Part shown: positions 1 through 6,265 of the stretch, in pieces
Position numbering within the stretch: the first letter of the stretch is position 1
Layout of the letters: each line of letters begins with the position of its first letter
Origin: Mariprofundus sp.
Lineage (GTDB): Bacteria > Pseudomonadota > Zetaproteobacteria > Mariprofundales > Mariprofundaceae
Assembly: GCA_030951095.1 (NCBI GenBank)
Contig: JAUZQI010000015.1
Location: forward strand, 1 to 14,870
Length of the DNA: 14,870 nucleotides
Reading direction: 5' to 3'
Notes under the pieces: generated by a model
The model's database searches: none
Told to the model about the DNA's origin: nothing
The model's input: the letters and a program-made list of their open reading frames with translations, nothing else
Translations under genes and position numbers: made by a program

Positions 1-329
1 GCGACATGGTCGATTTCCTTGAGCATCAGTTCGAGATAGGGCGCTGCGCGGTGATACTGCTTTGTGACGATTTTATTGAAGCCGCAGTAATAGCATACGG
101 TGTTGCAAAACGGGATATGAATATAGAGCGACAGCGGCGCATCATCGGATGCCACGCGCCTCAGGGTCGTTTCATAGTCCGTAGGGCCAATGCCTGTATG
201 AAACATCGGCGCGGTCGGGTATGAGGTATAACGCGGCCCGGCTTTATCGTATTTTTTGATGATTTTCAGGTCAAAAAGATCAGCGCCCCCCAGTTGGGAG
301 GCGCTGGTGACTTGGTGCTCGTTGGTCAT
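1..329 (-). CDS. hemN: Oxygen-independent coproporphyrinogen III oxidase, N-terminal part (runs off the window)
   Basis: This is the first 109 codons of a radical-SAM enzyme that converts coproporphyrinogen III to protoporphyrinogen IX without oxygen, in cytoplasmic haem synthesis. Translating the minus strand gives the family motif PRYTSYPTA at residues 32-40, then HIPFCNTVCYYCGFNKIVT. Cys75, Cys79 and Cys82 form the CxxxCxxC cluster that holds the SAM-binding 4Fe-4S centre; the residues before and after are those typical of HemN rather than of the shorter HemW. The ATG at 329-327 shares one base with the TAA of the upstream triheme cytochrome (TAATG), so translation is probably coupled. The rest of the gene lies beyond position 1. 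Its place at the end of a c-type cytochrome operon suggests that haem supply is matched to cytochrome production. Confidence 0.93.
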   Translation of the reverse strand, partial: MTNEHQVTSASQLGGADLFDLKIIKKYDKAGPRYTSYPTAPMFHTGIGPTDYETTLRRVASDDAPLSLYIHIPFCNTVCYYCGFNKIVTKQYHRAAPYLELMLKEIDHV

Positions 330-1150
330 TAGTTTATGTCAGCTCTCATGTAAGCCATGATATCCCGAATGCTGTCAGATGGCAATTTTTCCACTTTTTT
401 ACCGGCGCGATCAACATGGCGACCATGCCGAATACGCAGATCCAGCAGTCGATCACTCAAATCAGCAATAGAACGCGATACTGCGGCATTACCAATCACC
501 TTGATATCGCCTGGAGTAGCATGACAAGCGCTACACTTGCTTGCATACAGTTTTTTACCATTGGCTGGATTGGCCAGATAACGCAGTGAATTCACATAGG
601 TGGCGACATCGGCGATATCCGTGTTACTCATCTGATGACGCTTGCTGATCATCAGTGTGCCCGGACGCCCATAACGCATGGTGTGAACAATTTCAGACAG
701 GTTGAGCTTGGTATAAACCAGATTTCTAGCCCCTACGCCTGTCTGTGCGCGGCCATCCTTGCCGTGACAACTGGAGCAAACCTCTAAAAAACGATGCTTG
801 CCGTTAGCTAGGCTGGGGGTGTAGTCAAAAGTGCGAATATAGTCAATGACTTCTTCGATTTGCAATGCATCCAGCGCGTACTTTTTGGGTGTCATGGCGG
901 TGCCTTTGACACCGTAGGTAATGATACGGCGCATTTCATCGCGGCTAATCAGCTTGGCTATAGCCCGGTGATTGCGCGCCGGGAATGGTTTCAGGCTTTT
1001 GCCATAAGCGCTTACTTCACCAGTTGGCCCATGGCATTTGGCGCAACTGGCCTGGTAGAGAGCCTTGCCATCCATAGTATCGGCCGCTGAAGCGGATACC
1101 GGTATTATTATGAGGGCGGCAAGCGCCCCCATCCATTGTTTGATTTGCAT
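329..1150 (-). CDS. Periplasmic triheme cytochrome c (paralogue A)
   Basis: A 273-residue exported electron carrier. An N-terminal signal peptide (about residues 1-22, ending SASA-A) is followed by three class-I-like haem domains, with CAKCH at 36-40, CSSCH at 125-129 and CSACH at 206-210. Candidate axial Met ligands occur in each domain (for example MTPKK near 86 and MISKRH near 167), but these cannot be assigned with certainty. The start at 1150 has GGAAGG at a good distance. It follows a monoheme cytochrome gene by 48 nt and overlaps hemN by one base, so the three probably form one operon. A paralogue with all three haem motifs at identical residue numbers lies on the other strand at 2748-3566. 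Redox partners are unknown; a role in periplasmic electron transfer to an oxidase or reductase is inferred. Confidence 0.9.
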   Translation of the reverse strand: MQIKQWMGALAALIIIPVSASAADTMDGKALYQASCAKCHGPTGEVSAYGKSLKPFPARNHRAIAKLISRDEMRRIITYGVKGTAMTPKKYALDALQIEEVIDYIRTFDYTPSLANGKHRFLEVCSSCHGKDGRAQTGVGARNLVYTKLNLSEIVHTMRYGRPGTLMISKRHQMSNTDIADVATYVNSLRYLANPANGKKLYASKCSACHATPGDIKVIGNAAVSRSIADLSDRLLDLRIRHGRHVDRAGKKVEKLPSDSIRDIMAYMRADIN

Positions 1151-1177
1151 ATTTTTCCTTCCCCGAAAAAATTGAAC

Positions 1178-1219
1178 GGCTAACTATTTACTACTCGCCT
1201 ACTTAGCGCAAGGGTTGTT
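1178..1219 (-). repeat. 42-nt duplicated block, left copy (cytochrome 3' end plus triheme leader)
   Basis: Read on the minus strand, AACAACCCTTGCG, then one differing base and TAA, then 11 poorly matching bases, then GTAAATAGTTAGCC align without a gap to 2679-2720 on the plus strand, about 33 of 42 identical by eye. In both copies the last base lies exactly 27 nt before the ATG of a triheme cytochrome. In this copy the first part encodes the last codons of the monoheme cytochrome (ANNPCAK, stop). Confidence 0.85.
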
Positions 1220-1525
1220 AGCACAGGGGTTGGCAGCAGCAGGCTGCTTGCTCTGAACAAATGCAACCATGGCATCAATCTCTTCGGCGCTCAGTTTTTT
1301 CTTGAATTTCGGCATCATTTTACGACCATCGGCGATGGCGGCTTTCAATACAGCCGGATCGGCATTCATATCCTTGAAGGCAGGGCCGACTTTTTTCTTG
1401 TCAATTTTGTGGCACATTTTGCATTTTTTACTATATATCTTGTCGACATCAACATCAGCCATTGCCACCTGAGATGTCAGGCCAAAGCAGGCTGCAGCCG
1501 CTAAAATAAGATATGTTTTTTTCAT
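1199..1525 (-). CDS. Small periplasmic monoheme cytochrome c with Cys-containing tail
   Basis: A 108-residue class I cytochrome c. The start at 1525 is chosen because it is preceded by GGAGAAGAAA and begins a clear signal peptide (MKKTYLILAAAACFG..., cleavage likely after AMA, residue 23); the open frame extends upstream to 1609 without a signal sequence or ribosome site. CKMCH at 35-39 binds haem, VGPAF at 46-50 is the usual class I segment, and Met71 in the MMPKF segment is the likely sixth ligand. The C-terminus is odd: after the last helix comes AAANPCANNPCAK, a repeated NPCA motif with two extra cysteines (101, 106). Such tails could form a disulfide or contact a partner, but no function is established here. 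It is first in the operon with the triheme cytochrome and hemN. Confidence 0.9.
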   Translation of the reverse strand: MKKTYLILAAAACFGLTSQVAMADVDVDKIYSKKCKMCHKIDKKKVGPAFKDMNADPAVLKAAIADGRKMMPKFKKKLSAEEIDAMVAFVQSKQPAAANPCANNPCAK

Positions 1526-1669
1526 TTTCTTCTCCGTTGTGCTCCCGGCTTGCCGCCGTGGGTGCATGATAGCCTCTGATTCAATCAAGCTTGAGTGGAA
1601 TGATTGCACTCAGAGAGCAAACTATTACACTGATTCTATATGATGTGACCGGTGTTTTTCAAGTTCGGC

Positions 1670-1697
1670 ATTATAACGAAGAATAATTAGAATTCAA
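1670..1697 (-). promoter_or_regulatory. Predicted sigma70 promoter for the leftward cytochrome-hemN operon
   Basis: On the minus strand TTGAAT (1697-1692) is followed by 16 nt and a perfect TATAAT (1675-1670). It gives a leader of about 140 nt before the cytochrome start at 1525. The -10 box and following bases (TATAATGCCGAA) recur in the divergent promoter at 1856-1867. Confidence 0.6.
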
Positions 1698-1721
1698 TTA
1701 CTTCAATCAATTCAATTACTT
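1691..1721. repeat. Pair of 13-bp direct repeats overlapping the leftward -35 box
   Basis: AATTCAATTACTT occurs at 1691-1703 and again at 1709-1721, a period of 18 bp. The first copy covers the leftward -35 element and the second lies just upstream, the usual place for tandem operator half-sites. No regulator is identified. Confidence 0.6.
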
Positions 1722-1833
1722 GAGTTAAACAATAGGTTATAGGGGCTCAACCTAGGGGAGTCTTACAGAGGGATAAACATCATTCATAATACCTTGGTGT
1801 CAATCCTCTTTTCGAATAGCCCTATTATATAAA

Positions 1834-1861
1834 TTGACGGAACAGAATAGCACCCTATAAT
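1834..1861 (+). promoter_or_regulatory. Predicted sigma70 promoter for the rightward cytochrome genes
   Basis: TTGACG (1834-1839), a 16-nt spacer and a perfect TATAAT (1856-1861). Transcription would start near 1868, about 25 nt before the ATG at 1893. This and the leftward promoter are back to back within one 283-bp gene-free interval. Confidence 0.7.
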
Positions 1862-1892
1862 GCCGAAAAATTTTTAGGCGGTAGTCAACAGC

Positions 1893-2642
1893 ATGACAAA
1901 AATAACCACAAAATTCAGACGCTTTACCGATCTCTCAGTCAGCGAACGAATGCTCTTTACGATCTTTTTAATTACCATTGGTTTGGGCTATCTTTTTGCT
2001 TTGGCTCATACTTACTATTCTCATGCCAACCGCGACGGAGAACCGGGTTTGTCCGTTGAAGATATCAAAATCGCCTATTATGGCAAAAGCGAGATCACCA
2101 GACTCGGTGCCGGGCTGAATGCCGGCATGGCGGATAATCTGGAATTCCCCGGACAAAAAGATATCATCTTTAAATGGATTGAAGATGGAGCAGATGAAAC
2201 AGCATTCAATGATAAAATTGCGCCCATTCTGAATGAGAATTGCATTGCATGCCATTCAGTTGAATCAGGCATGGGGATTCCACCGATGACCTCGTATGAA
2301 AAGATTCAAGAGCTTACAAAAATGGATACCGGCGTATCTATTAAAAGTCTGGTTCGCGTTTCTCATATTCACATGTTCGGCATTGCCTTTATCCTGTTCT
2401 TTGTGGGGCGTATTTTTGTCTTGAGTGAAATCCCTGTCACGTTAAAGCGGGTGATGGTGGTTGTTCCTTTCCTGGCTATTCTACTCGATATTCTCTCATG
2501 GTATCTGACAAAGTTCATTCCGGGCTTTGCCTATGTGGTTGTACTGGCAGGTGGAGTGATGGGCATTTCGCTGGCTGCCCAGATATTGGTATCCATTTAC
2601 CAGATGTGGTTCTATGCGCCTCATAAGCGTGTAGAAATGTAA
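1893..2642 (+). CDS. Membrane-anchored monoheme cytochrome c, four predicted TM helices
   Basis: A 249-residue inner-membrane protein. A first TM helix (about 20-40) is followed by a soluble segment, presumably periplasmic, with one haem motif CIACH at 117-121, preceded by FNDKIAPILNENC, which resembles the start of planctomycete-type and related cytochrome c domains. Then come three TM helices (about 160-178, 185-204 and 212-235). The segment SHIHMFG (157-163) at the start of the second helix has two histidines that could ligate a metal or b-type haem; this is inference. AGGCGG lies upstream of the ATG. It is followed after about 105 nt by the triheme cytochrome gene, so the pair may pass electrons between the membrane and the periplasm. 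I do not recognise a named function. Confidence 0.85.
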   Translation: MTKITTKFRRFTDLSVSERMLFTIFLITIGLGYLFALAHTYYSHANRDGEPGLSVEDIKIAYYGKSEITRLGAGLNAGMADNLEFPGQKDIIFKWIEDGADETAFNDKIAPILNENCIACHSVESGMGIPPMTSYEKIQELTKMDTGVSIKSLVRVSHIHMFGIAFILFFVGRIFVLSEIPVTLKRVMVVVPFLAILLDILSWYLTKFIPGFAYVVVLAGGVMGISLAAQILVSIYQMWFYAPHKRVEM

Positions 2643-2658
2643 TTGTTCTGATCATTCA

Positions 2659-2681
2659 GTTCGCACTGACTTTATGCGAAC
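2659..2681 (+). other. Short hairpin after the membrane cytochrome gene
   Basis: GTTCGCA (2659-2665) and TGCGAAC (2675-2681) form a perfect 7-bp stem with a 9-nt loop. No T-run follows, so it is not a standard intrinsic terminator; it could stabilise or separate the two cistrons. It ends inside the cytochrome relic. Confidence 0.45.
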
Positions 2682-2714
2682 AACCCTTGCGTTAAAGAAA
2701 TTTGTGGTAAATAG
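2676..2714 (+). pseudogene. Relic of the 3' end of a monoheme cytochrome c gene
   Basis: In frame, 2676-2714 reads ANNPCVKEICGK then TAG, matching the ANNPCAK-stop end of the cytochrome at 1199-1525. The reading frame is closed just upstream (TGA at 2667), so only the tail remains. It sits at the same distance from its triheme gene as the intact copy does from its own, which supports descent from one ancestral gene pair. Confidence 0.65.
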
Positions 2715-2720
2715 TTAGCC
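2679..2720 (+). repeat. 42-nt duplicated block, right copy
   Basis: Inverted counterpart of 1178-1219; see that entry for the alignment. Here it contains the cytochrome relic and the leader of the triheme gene. The 14-mer GTAAATAGTTAGCC (2707-2720) is identical in both copies although the adjoining coding sequences have diverged clearly. Confidence 0.85.
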
Positions 2721-2747
2721 TATCATTTTGACAGGGAAGGTGAGGCT

Positions 2748-3566
2748 ATGCGTATTAATCAATGGATTGGGATTTTTTTGCTTATGGCTTTGGTTCCGGT
2801 AGCCGCATCAGCAAATGGTAAAATAGATGGCAAGCAACTGTACAACCAGTTTTGCAGTAAATGCCACGCCGAAGATGGCACCGGCAGTGAAAAGGGGAAG
2901 GCGCTCAAGCCATTTCCGGCCCGTAACCATCGAGCAATTGCACAGTTAGTCGGGCGAGACGAGATGCGTCGGATTATCACTTACGGGGTAGCCGGCACCG
3001 AGATGAAGCCCAAGAAATACACCCTGAATGGACTGGAAATCGAAGCAGTCATTGATTATATCAAGACTTTCACATACGCCGTCAACCTGAAGAACGGTAA
3101 AAAGCGTTTTGAACAGGTCTGTTCCACCTGTCATGGCATGGATGGCAGATCCAATACCGGCATGGGCGCCAAAGATCTCGTTTATACGAATCTGGATCTT
3201 ATCGGTGTCATGCACGCGATACGCTATGGTCGCCATGATACCAAGATGACAAGCCAGCGCCATCATCTCAACAATATGGATATTGCCGATATCACCCACT
3301 ATGTGTATTCCCTGCGTTATATGACCAACCCTGCCAATGGCAAAAAGCTATATGCAAATCAATGCGCCTCTTGCCATTCAGAACCTGCCACGATCAAGTT
3401 AATTGGAAATGCAGCGATGGCGAGAACAGTTGCCGGCACCAGCGACCGCTTGCTGGATCTGCGTATTCTCCATGGCCGTCATGTTAGAAGAGCTGGCAAA
3501 AAAGTCGGCAAACTCTCATCAGATCAGGTTCGGGATATCATCGCATATATGAGGAAAAATATTTAA
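2748..3566 (+). CDS. Periplasmic triheme cytochrome c (paralogue B)
   Basis: A 272-residue exported protein with a signal peptide (about 1-22, ending VAASA) and three haem motifs: CSKCH at 36-40, CSTCH at 125-129 and CASCH at 206-210. Spacing is identical to the paralogue at 329-1150, and long segments are conserved (LKPFPARNHRAIA, RDEMRRIITYGV, NPANGKKLYA, RLLDLRI-HGRHV). By eye the proteins share well over half of their residues. GGGAAGG precedes the ATG. Its TAA overlaps the TAA of the convergent cca gene on the bases TTAA, and no terminator is seen between them. The two copies may serve different redox partners or conditions, one with the small soluble cytochrome and the other with the membrane cytochrome; that is inference from gene order. 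Confidence 0.9.
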   Translation: MRINQWIGIFLLMALVPVAASANGKIDGKQLYNQFCSKCHAEDGTGSEKGKALKPFPARNHRAIAQLVGRDEMRRIITYGVAGTEMKPKKYTLNGLEIEAVIDYIKTFTYAVNLKNGKKRFEQVCSTCHGMDGRSNTGMGAKDLVYTNLDLIGVMHAIRYGRHDTKMTSQRHHLNNMDIADITHYVYSLRYMTNPANGKKLYANQCASCHSEPATIKLIGNAAMARTVAGTSDRLLDLRILHGRHVRRAGKKVGKLSSDQVRDIIAYMRKNI

Positions 3567-4954
3567 TCCGAAGTGTCTGATGACAGTTGAAGCTGCAACC
3601 AGTTCAAGGCTGTTCGTTCATCCTCGAAAGCACCTTCCAATTGGGCTGTATATGCTTTTTTGATGTTCCGCCCTATGTCAGGGCCAGAGCTCATCCCTAA
3701 TTTCAGTAAAAGCTTCCCGGTGACAATGGGTCGGGGACTCGAACGATGGTGGTTGAGTTCAGATGCCTGTTGTAACCATGCCAAAGCCGGCCTGGATGGC
3801 GGGGCAGGGGAGCGACCGGAAGCATCGGCCTCGACCAGCATTTCCCATAATTCTATGTTGGCCGGTTCGAGTCGGTGAGAGAGTCGCCGCACCGCCCTGG
3901 GGGTTGGCTCCCCGTGTAAATGGGTGATGTGATCCAGCACCAGCGGACGAATGAATTTGAACACACGCTCCGGGGCGCCGATTTTATGCAAAAACCGTTT
4001 TGCAGGGCTTATGCCTGCTTCACTATGTCCCGGTGAACATATCTCTCCTGGCTCACCGGACACAGTGCAGGCTGGCTTGCCCAGGTCATGGCACAGGGAA
4101 GAGAACAATAGATATTCTGTTATATTGTCATCCAGCTTGTTTTTGTCGGCAATCCGTGCGGCTTGATCACAAACCTGCAAGGTGTGCGTCCAGACATCGC
4201 CTTCGGGATGCCAGCGATGCGATTGCGGACAGCCGAGCATGGTATTTAATTCAGGATAATGGCTAAGCCAGCCACTGTCACCAAGTGCTTGCAATCCATA
4301 CGATGGAAAAGCGGCGTGACTCCATTTCTGCCATTCGCCCCAAATACGTTCTGTGGATAGCGTATCCGCTTCTGCAAGCATTGTTTTGCATCGTTTTGCA
4401 GTTTGTTTGTCGAGTTTCAAACGGAAACGTGCAGCGAACTGCATCGCCCTTAACGGCCTGAGTGGATCTTCACTGAATGCATCACTAACATGCCGCAATT
4501 GGCTGTTTTCAATATCTTTTATACCATGATAAAAATCCATAAGTTTCTTTTCAAGGGGGTCAAACATCATGGCGTTGATGGTAAAATCGCGCCGTAAACT
4601 GGCCTTTTCGGGAGGCAGATTCGGATCAATTGAAATATCAAAACCACGATGGCCGCTGCCAGATTTCGCTTCTGATCTGGGCAGAGCCACATCGATTTCC
4701 AGCTTATCCATCCATAATTTGAATACGCCGAAATGACGACCAACAAGTTCCGTGCGTCCAAGTTCTATCAGGGTTCGTTTGAGTTCATCCTGTTGCAGGC
4801 CAAACACTTCTATATCAAAATCGTTCGGTTGAATGCCCAGAATCAGGTCGCGAACACATCCGCCCACCAGCCATGCATGTCCACCGGCAATGCTAATTTG
4901 GCGACAAAGCGTATATAATGATTCAGGCAGGGCGGCACTATTAAATTCATGCAT
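3563..4954 (-). CDS. cca: tRNA nucleotidyltransferase (CCA-adding) family with HD domain
   Basis: A class II nucleotidyltransferase of 463 residues that adds or repairs the 3' CCA of tRNAs in the cytoplasm. With the start at 4954, GGCVRD is at 31-36, the metal-binding DFD at 45-47 with a third acidic residue in EIDVALPR near 88, and RRDFTINAM at 121-129, a family hallmark. An HD phosphohydrolase-type domain follows with HPEGDVWTHT at about 249-258 and HDLGKP near 289, as in E. coli-type Cca. The frame stays open to 5044 (GTG), but the 4954 ATG gives the usual short N-terminus before the nucleotidyltransferase core; its ribosome site (GTGGA) is weak, so the start is uncertain. A poly(A) polymerase role is less likely given the HD domain. 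It converges on the triheme gene with overlapping stop codons. Confidence 0.88.
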   Translation of the reverse strand: MHEFNSAALPESLYTLCRQISIAGGHAWLVGGCVRDLILGIQPNDFDIEVFGLQQDELKRTLIELGRTELVGRHFGVFKLWMDKLEIDVALPRSEAKSGSGHRGFDISIDPNLPPEKASLRRDFTINAMMFDPLEKKLMDFYHGIKDIENSQLRHVSDAFSEDPLRPLRAMQFAARFRLKLDKQTAKRCKTMLAEADTLSTERIWGEWQKWSHAAFPSYGLQALGDSGWLSHYPELNTMLGCPQSHRWHPEGDVWTHTLQVCDQAARIADKNKLDDNITEYLLFSSLCHDLGKPACTVSGEPGEICSPGHSEAGISPAKRFLHKIGAPERVFKFIRPLVLDHITHLHGEPTPRAVRRLSHRLEPANIELWEMLVEADASGRSPAPPSRPALAWLQQASELNHHRSSPRPIVTGKLLLKLGMSSGPDIGRNIKKAYTAQLEGAFEDERTALNWLQLQLSSDTSD

Positions 4955-5116
4955 ATCGTTATTCCACGTGCAGCCATGCATAAAGGCAAGGGAAAGAGTA
5001 AAGAAATGGGGGCGTTTGGCTGCAACTCCCTTCATATAATTCACAATTATTTGGTGTTTCTATGGGATATAAACGCCAGTTTTAAGCATCAATATCTGAA
5101 TAATATGGTATCTATA

Positions 5117-5223
5117 GAGCTACTTGCAAAAGTCTGGGTGGATGAGATGCAATCCCACTTTGAGTCGATTCTCAGGCTGGATTGAAAGGTATGGCGGTTC
5201 CATGCCTCGAAGAATCAGCTTGG
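5117..5223 (-). mobile_element. MITE-like palindromic element, copy D (truncated)
   Basis: Begins with GAGCTACTTGCAAAAGTC and aligns almost without gaps to the reverse complement of copy C (13158-13317), including TGCAATCCC, TGGCGGTTCCAT against TGGTGGTTCCAT, and CTCGAAGAATCAGCTTGG against CTCGAAGATTCAGCTTGG in copy B. About 50 bp at the far end, with the second terminal repeat, are missing. The break lies where the recombinase relic begins. Confidence 0.75.
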
Positions 5224-5224
5224 G

Positions 5225-5467
5225 TTAGCCCTTCAATCAATGCTTATCGCTAACAATGATTTCTCAAAAGGTTACCTCAATCTACTTGTTGATAAGATTA
5301 TTGTGAATGATGATGAAGCAGTTATAAAAGGAAACAGCAGGGTGCTGATGGAAACTCTTAGTGGCATAAAAAAAGGCACTCTCGAAAGAGTGCCCAGTTT
5401 TATAGCAGTTTGGCGTCCCCAACCGGATTCGAACCGGTGTTGCCGCCGTGAAAGGGCGGTGTCCTAG
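5225..5467 (+). pseudogene. 3' remnant of a serine recombinase gene running into tRNA-Glu
   Basis: The frame reads LALQSMLIANNDFSKGYLNL, then LVDKIIVNDDEAVIKGNS, and later VPSFIAVWRPQPDSNR. This is the pattern I know from the C-terminal end of large serine recombinases (F-K-YL-LLVD-I-V ... G ... VPSF---W-P--DSN). The catalytic and DNA-binding domains are absent: upstream lies the truncated repeat element D. The last part (from about 5375) translates the tRNA terminator and the antisense strand of the tRNA, so the true gene end may have been created by insertion at the tRNA. No start codon or ribosome site worth trusting is present. It is most likely a scar of an excised or decayed island next to the tRNA. 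The family assignment comes from memory of the pattern only. Confidence 0.6.
5368..5394 (-). terminator. Intrinsic terminator of tRNA-Glu
   Basis: On the minus strand GGCACTCT-TTCG-AGAGTGCC forms a perfect 8-bp stem with a four-base loop, followed at once by a run of seven T. It lies 16 nt beyond the CCA end of the tRNA. Confidence 0.93.
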
Positions 5468-5487
5468 GCCGACTAGACGATGGGGAC
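5411..5487 (-). tRNA. tRNA-Glu(TTC)
   Basis: The minus strand reads GTCCCCA at the 5' end and TGGGGAC, G and CCA at the 3' end, closing the acceptor stem. The T arm is CCGGTTCGAATCCGG, and the anticodon arm CCGCC-CTTTCAC-GGCGG has anticodon TTC at 5452-5450. The CCA is encoded. The gene is intact and has its own promoter and terminator. It follows pgsA on the same strand, a neighbourhood in which tRNA genes are common. Confidence 0.97.
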
Positions 5488-5503
5488 CTTTGGAACGCGG
5501 CGA

Positions 5504-5531
5504 AGATTAGCGAACACTTCTGCTTCGTCAA
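5504..5531 (-). promoter_or_regulatory. Predicted promoter of tRNA-Glu
   Basis: Minus strand: TTGACG (5531-5526), 16 nt, TAATCT (5509-5504), then the GC-rich stretch TCGCCGCG typical of stringently controlled stable-RNA promoters. The tRNA begins about 16 nt further on. Confidence 0.6.
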
Positions 5532-5587
5532 TCAAAATATAAACAGGATAATGCCTGTCTCGTTCATCACAATTGTAGGTGTCGCAC

Positions 5588-6142
5588 TCAATCGTTCATC
5601 TCATCCATTAGCTCAGGCCAGGCATCTCTAACATATTCATACCCGGACCACAGAGTCAGAAAGGCAGCGAACCACAACAGAATAAGCCCAATAAGATGCA
5701 GGGGAAGGCCAAAAATATCGACATGTAAAAGCAATGTTGAAATGGCAATCAATTGTATGGCGGTTTTCCATTTGGCAATCAGGGAGACATGAACAATAGT
5801 GGCTCGTTGAGCCAGCCACTCGCGTAATGCACCGATTGTAATTTCACGGCCAATGATGATAACAGCCAACAGGGCAGGGGCCATATCAGCAGATACAAGC
5901 AATACCAAAGCTGATGCAACCAGTAATTTATCTGCAACCGGATCCAGAAAGCGGCCAAATGGTGTTACTTCATTCCGTAATCGGGCAAGATATCCATCCA
6001 GATAATCTGTGAGTGCAGCAATAATAAATAATATACCGGACAACCAGTGGCCCAAATCACCGGGAATAAGAAAGGCCACCATAAATACGGGGATAATAAG
6101 TACCCTTCCAATGGTAAGCTGGTTTGAGATTGTCCATTTCAT
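5588..6142 (-). CDS. pgsA: CDP-diacylglycerol-glycerol-3-phosphate 3-phosphatidyltransferase
   Basis: A 184-residue inner-membrane enzyme that makes phosphatidylglycerophosphate from CDP-diacylglycerol and glycerol 3-phosphate, the committed step to phosphatidylglycerol and cardiolipin. The CDP-alcohol phosphatidyltransferase signature D-x2-DG-x2-AR-x8-G-x3-D-x3-D is complete: DYLDGYLAR near residue 45, then GRFLDPVADK. About five hydrophobic helices follow the short MKWTISNQLTIGR start, which resembles the usual MN-PN-LT--R beginning. I prefer the ATG at 6142 to an in-frame TTG nine bases earlier, although neither has a strong ribosome site. Downstream come tRNA-Glu and upstream, after 123 nt, the DUF3467 gene on the same strand. 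Confidence 0.93.
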   Translation of the reverse strand: MKWTISNQLTIGRVLIIPVFMVAFLIPGDLGHWLSGILFIIAALTDYLDGYLARLRNEVTPFGRFLDPVADKLLVASALVLLVSADMAPALLAVIIIGREITIGALREWLAQRATIVHVSLIAKWKTAIQLIAISTLLLHVDIFGLPLHLIGLILLWFAAFLTLWSGYEYVRDAWPELMDEMND

Positions 6143-6186
6143 CGTGCACAAAGTATTACTGATGCATTGCTGTGGTAAAGGTTTAT

Positions 6187-6210
6187 CTGGACGGCTTTGC
6201 CGCCGACTGG
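6187..6210 (+). repeat. Short GC-rich repeat, copy 1
   Basis: CTGGACGGCTTTGCCGCCGA and the bases after it resemble CTGGACGGTCTTGCCGCCGA at 13114 (two mismatches in the first 20). It can fold into a small hairpin around CGGC-AAA-GCCG on the minus strand, in the 123-nt gap between the DUF3467 gene and pgsA. No function is known. Confidence 0.35.
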
Positions 6211-6265
6211 GGATAGGCCGGGGCTGCGAAATTAATAAGGCGTGTAAGTTATTGATTATAAATGC

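Noticed and set aside
1580..1592. FNR-type box (TTGATTGAATCA on the minus strand)
   Set aside because: The spacing between half-sites is one base short of TTGAT-N4-ATCAA and it lies well downstream of the predicted promoter.
4955..5044. N-terminal extension of cca to the GTG at 5044
   Set aside because: No ribosome site, and the extra 30 residues are not part of the nucleotidyltransferase fold.
5375..5467. Peptide ending PQPDSNRCCRRERAVS as a real protein domain
   Set aside because: It is the translation of the terminator and of the antisense strand of tRNA-Glu; only the part before about 5370 resembles recombinase.
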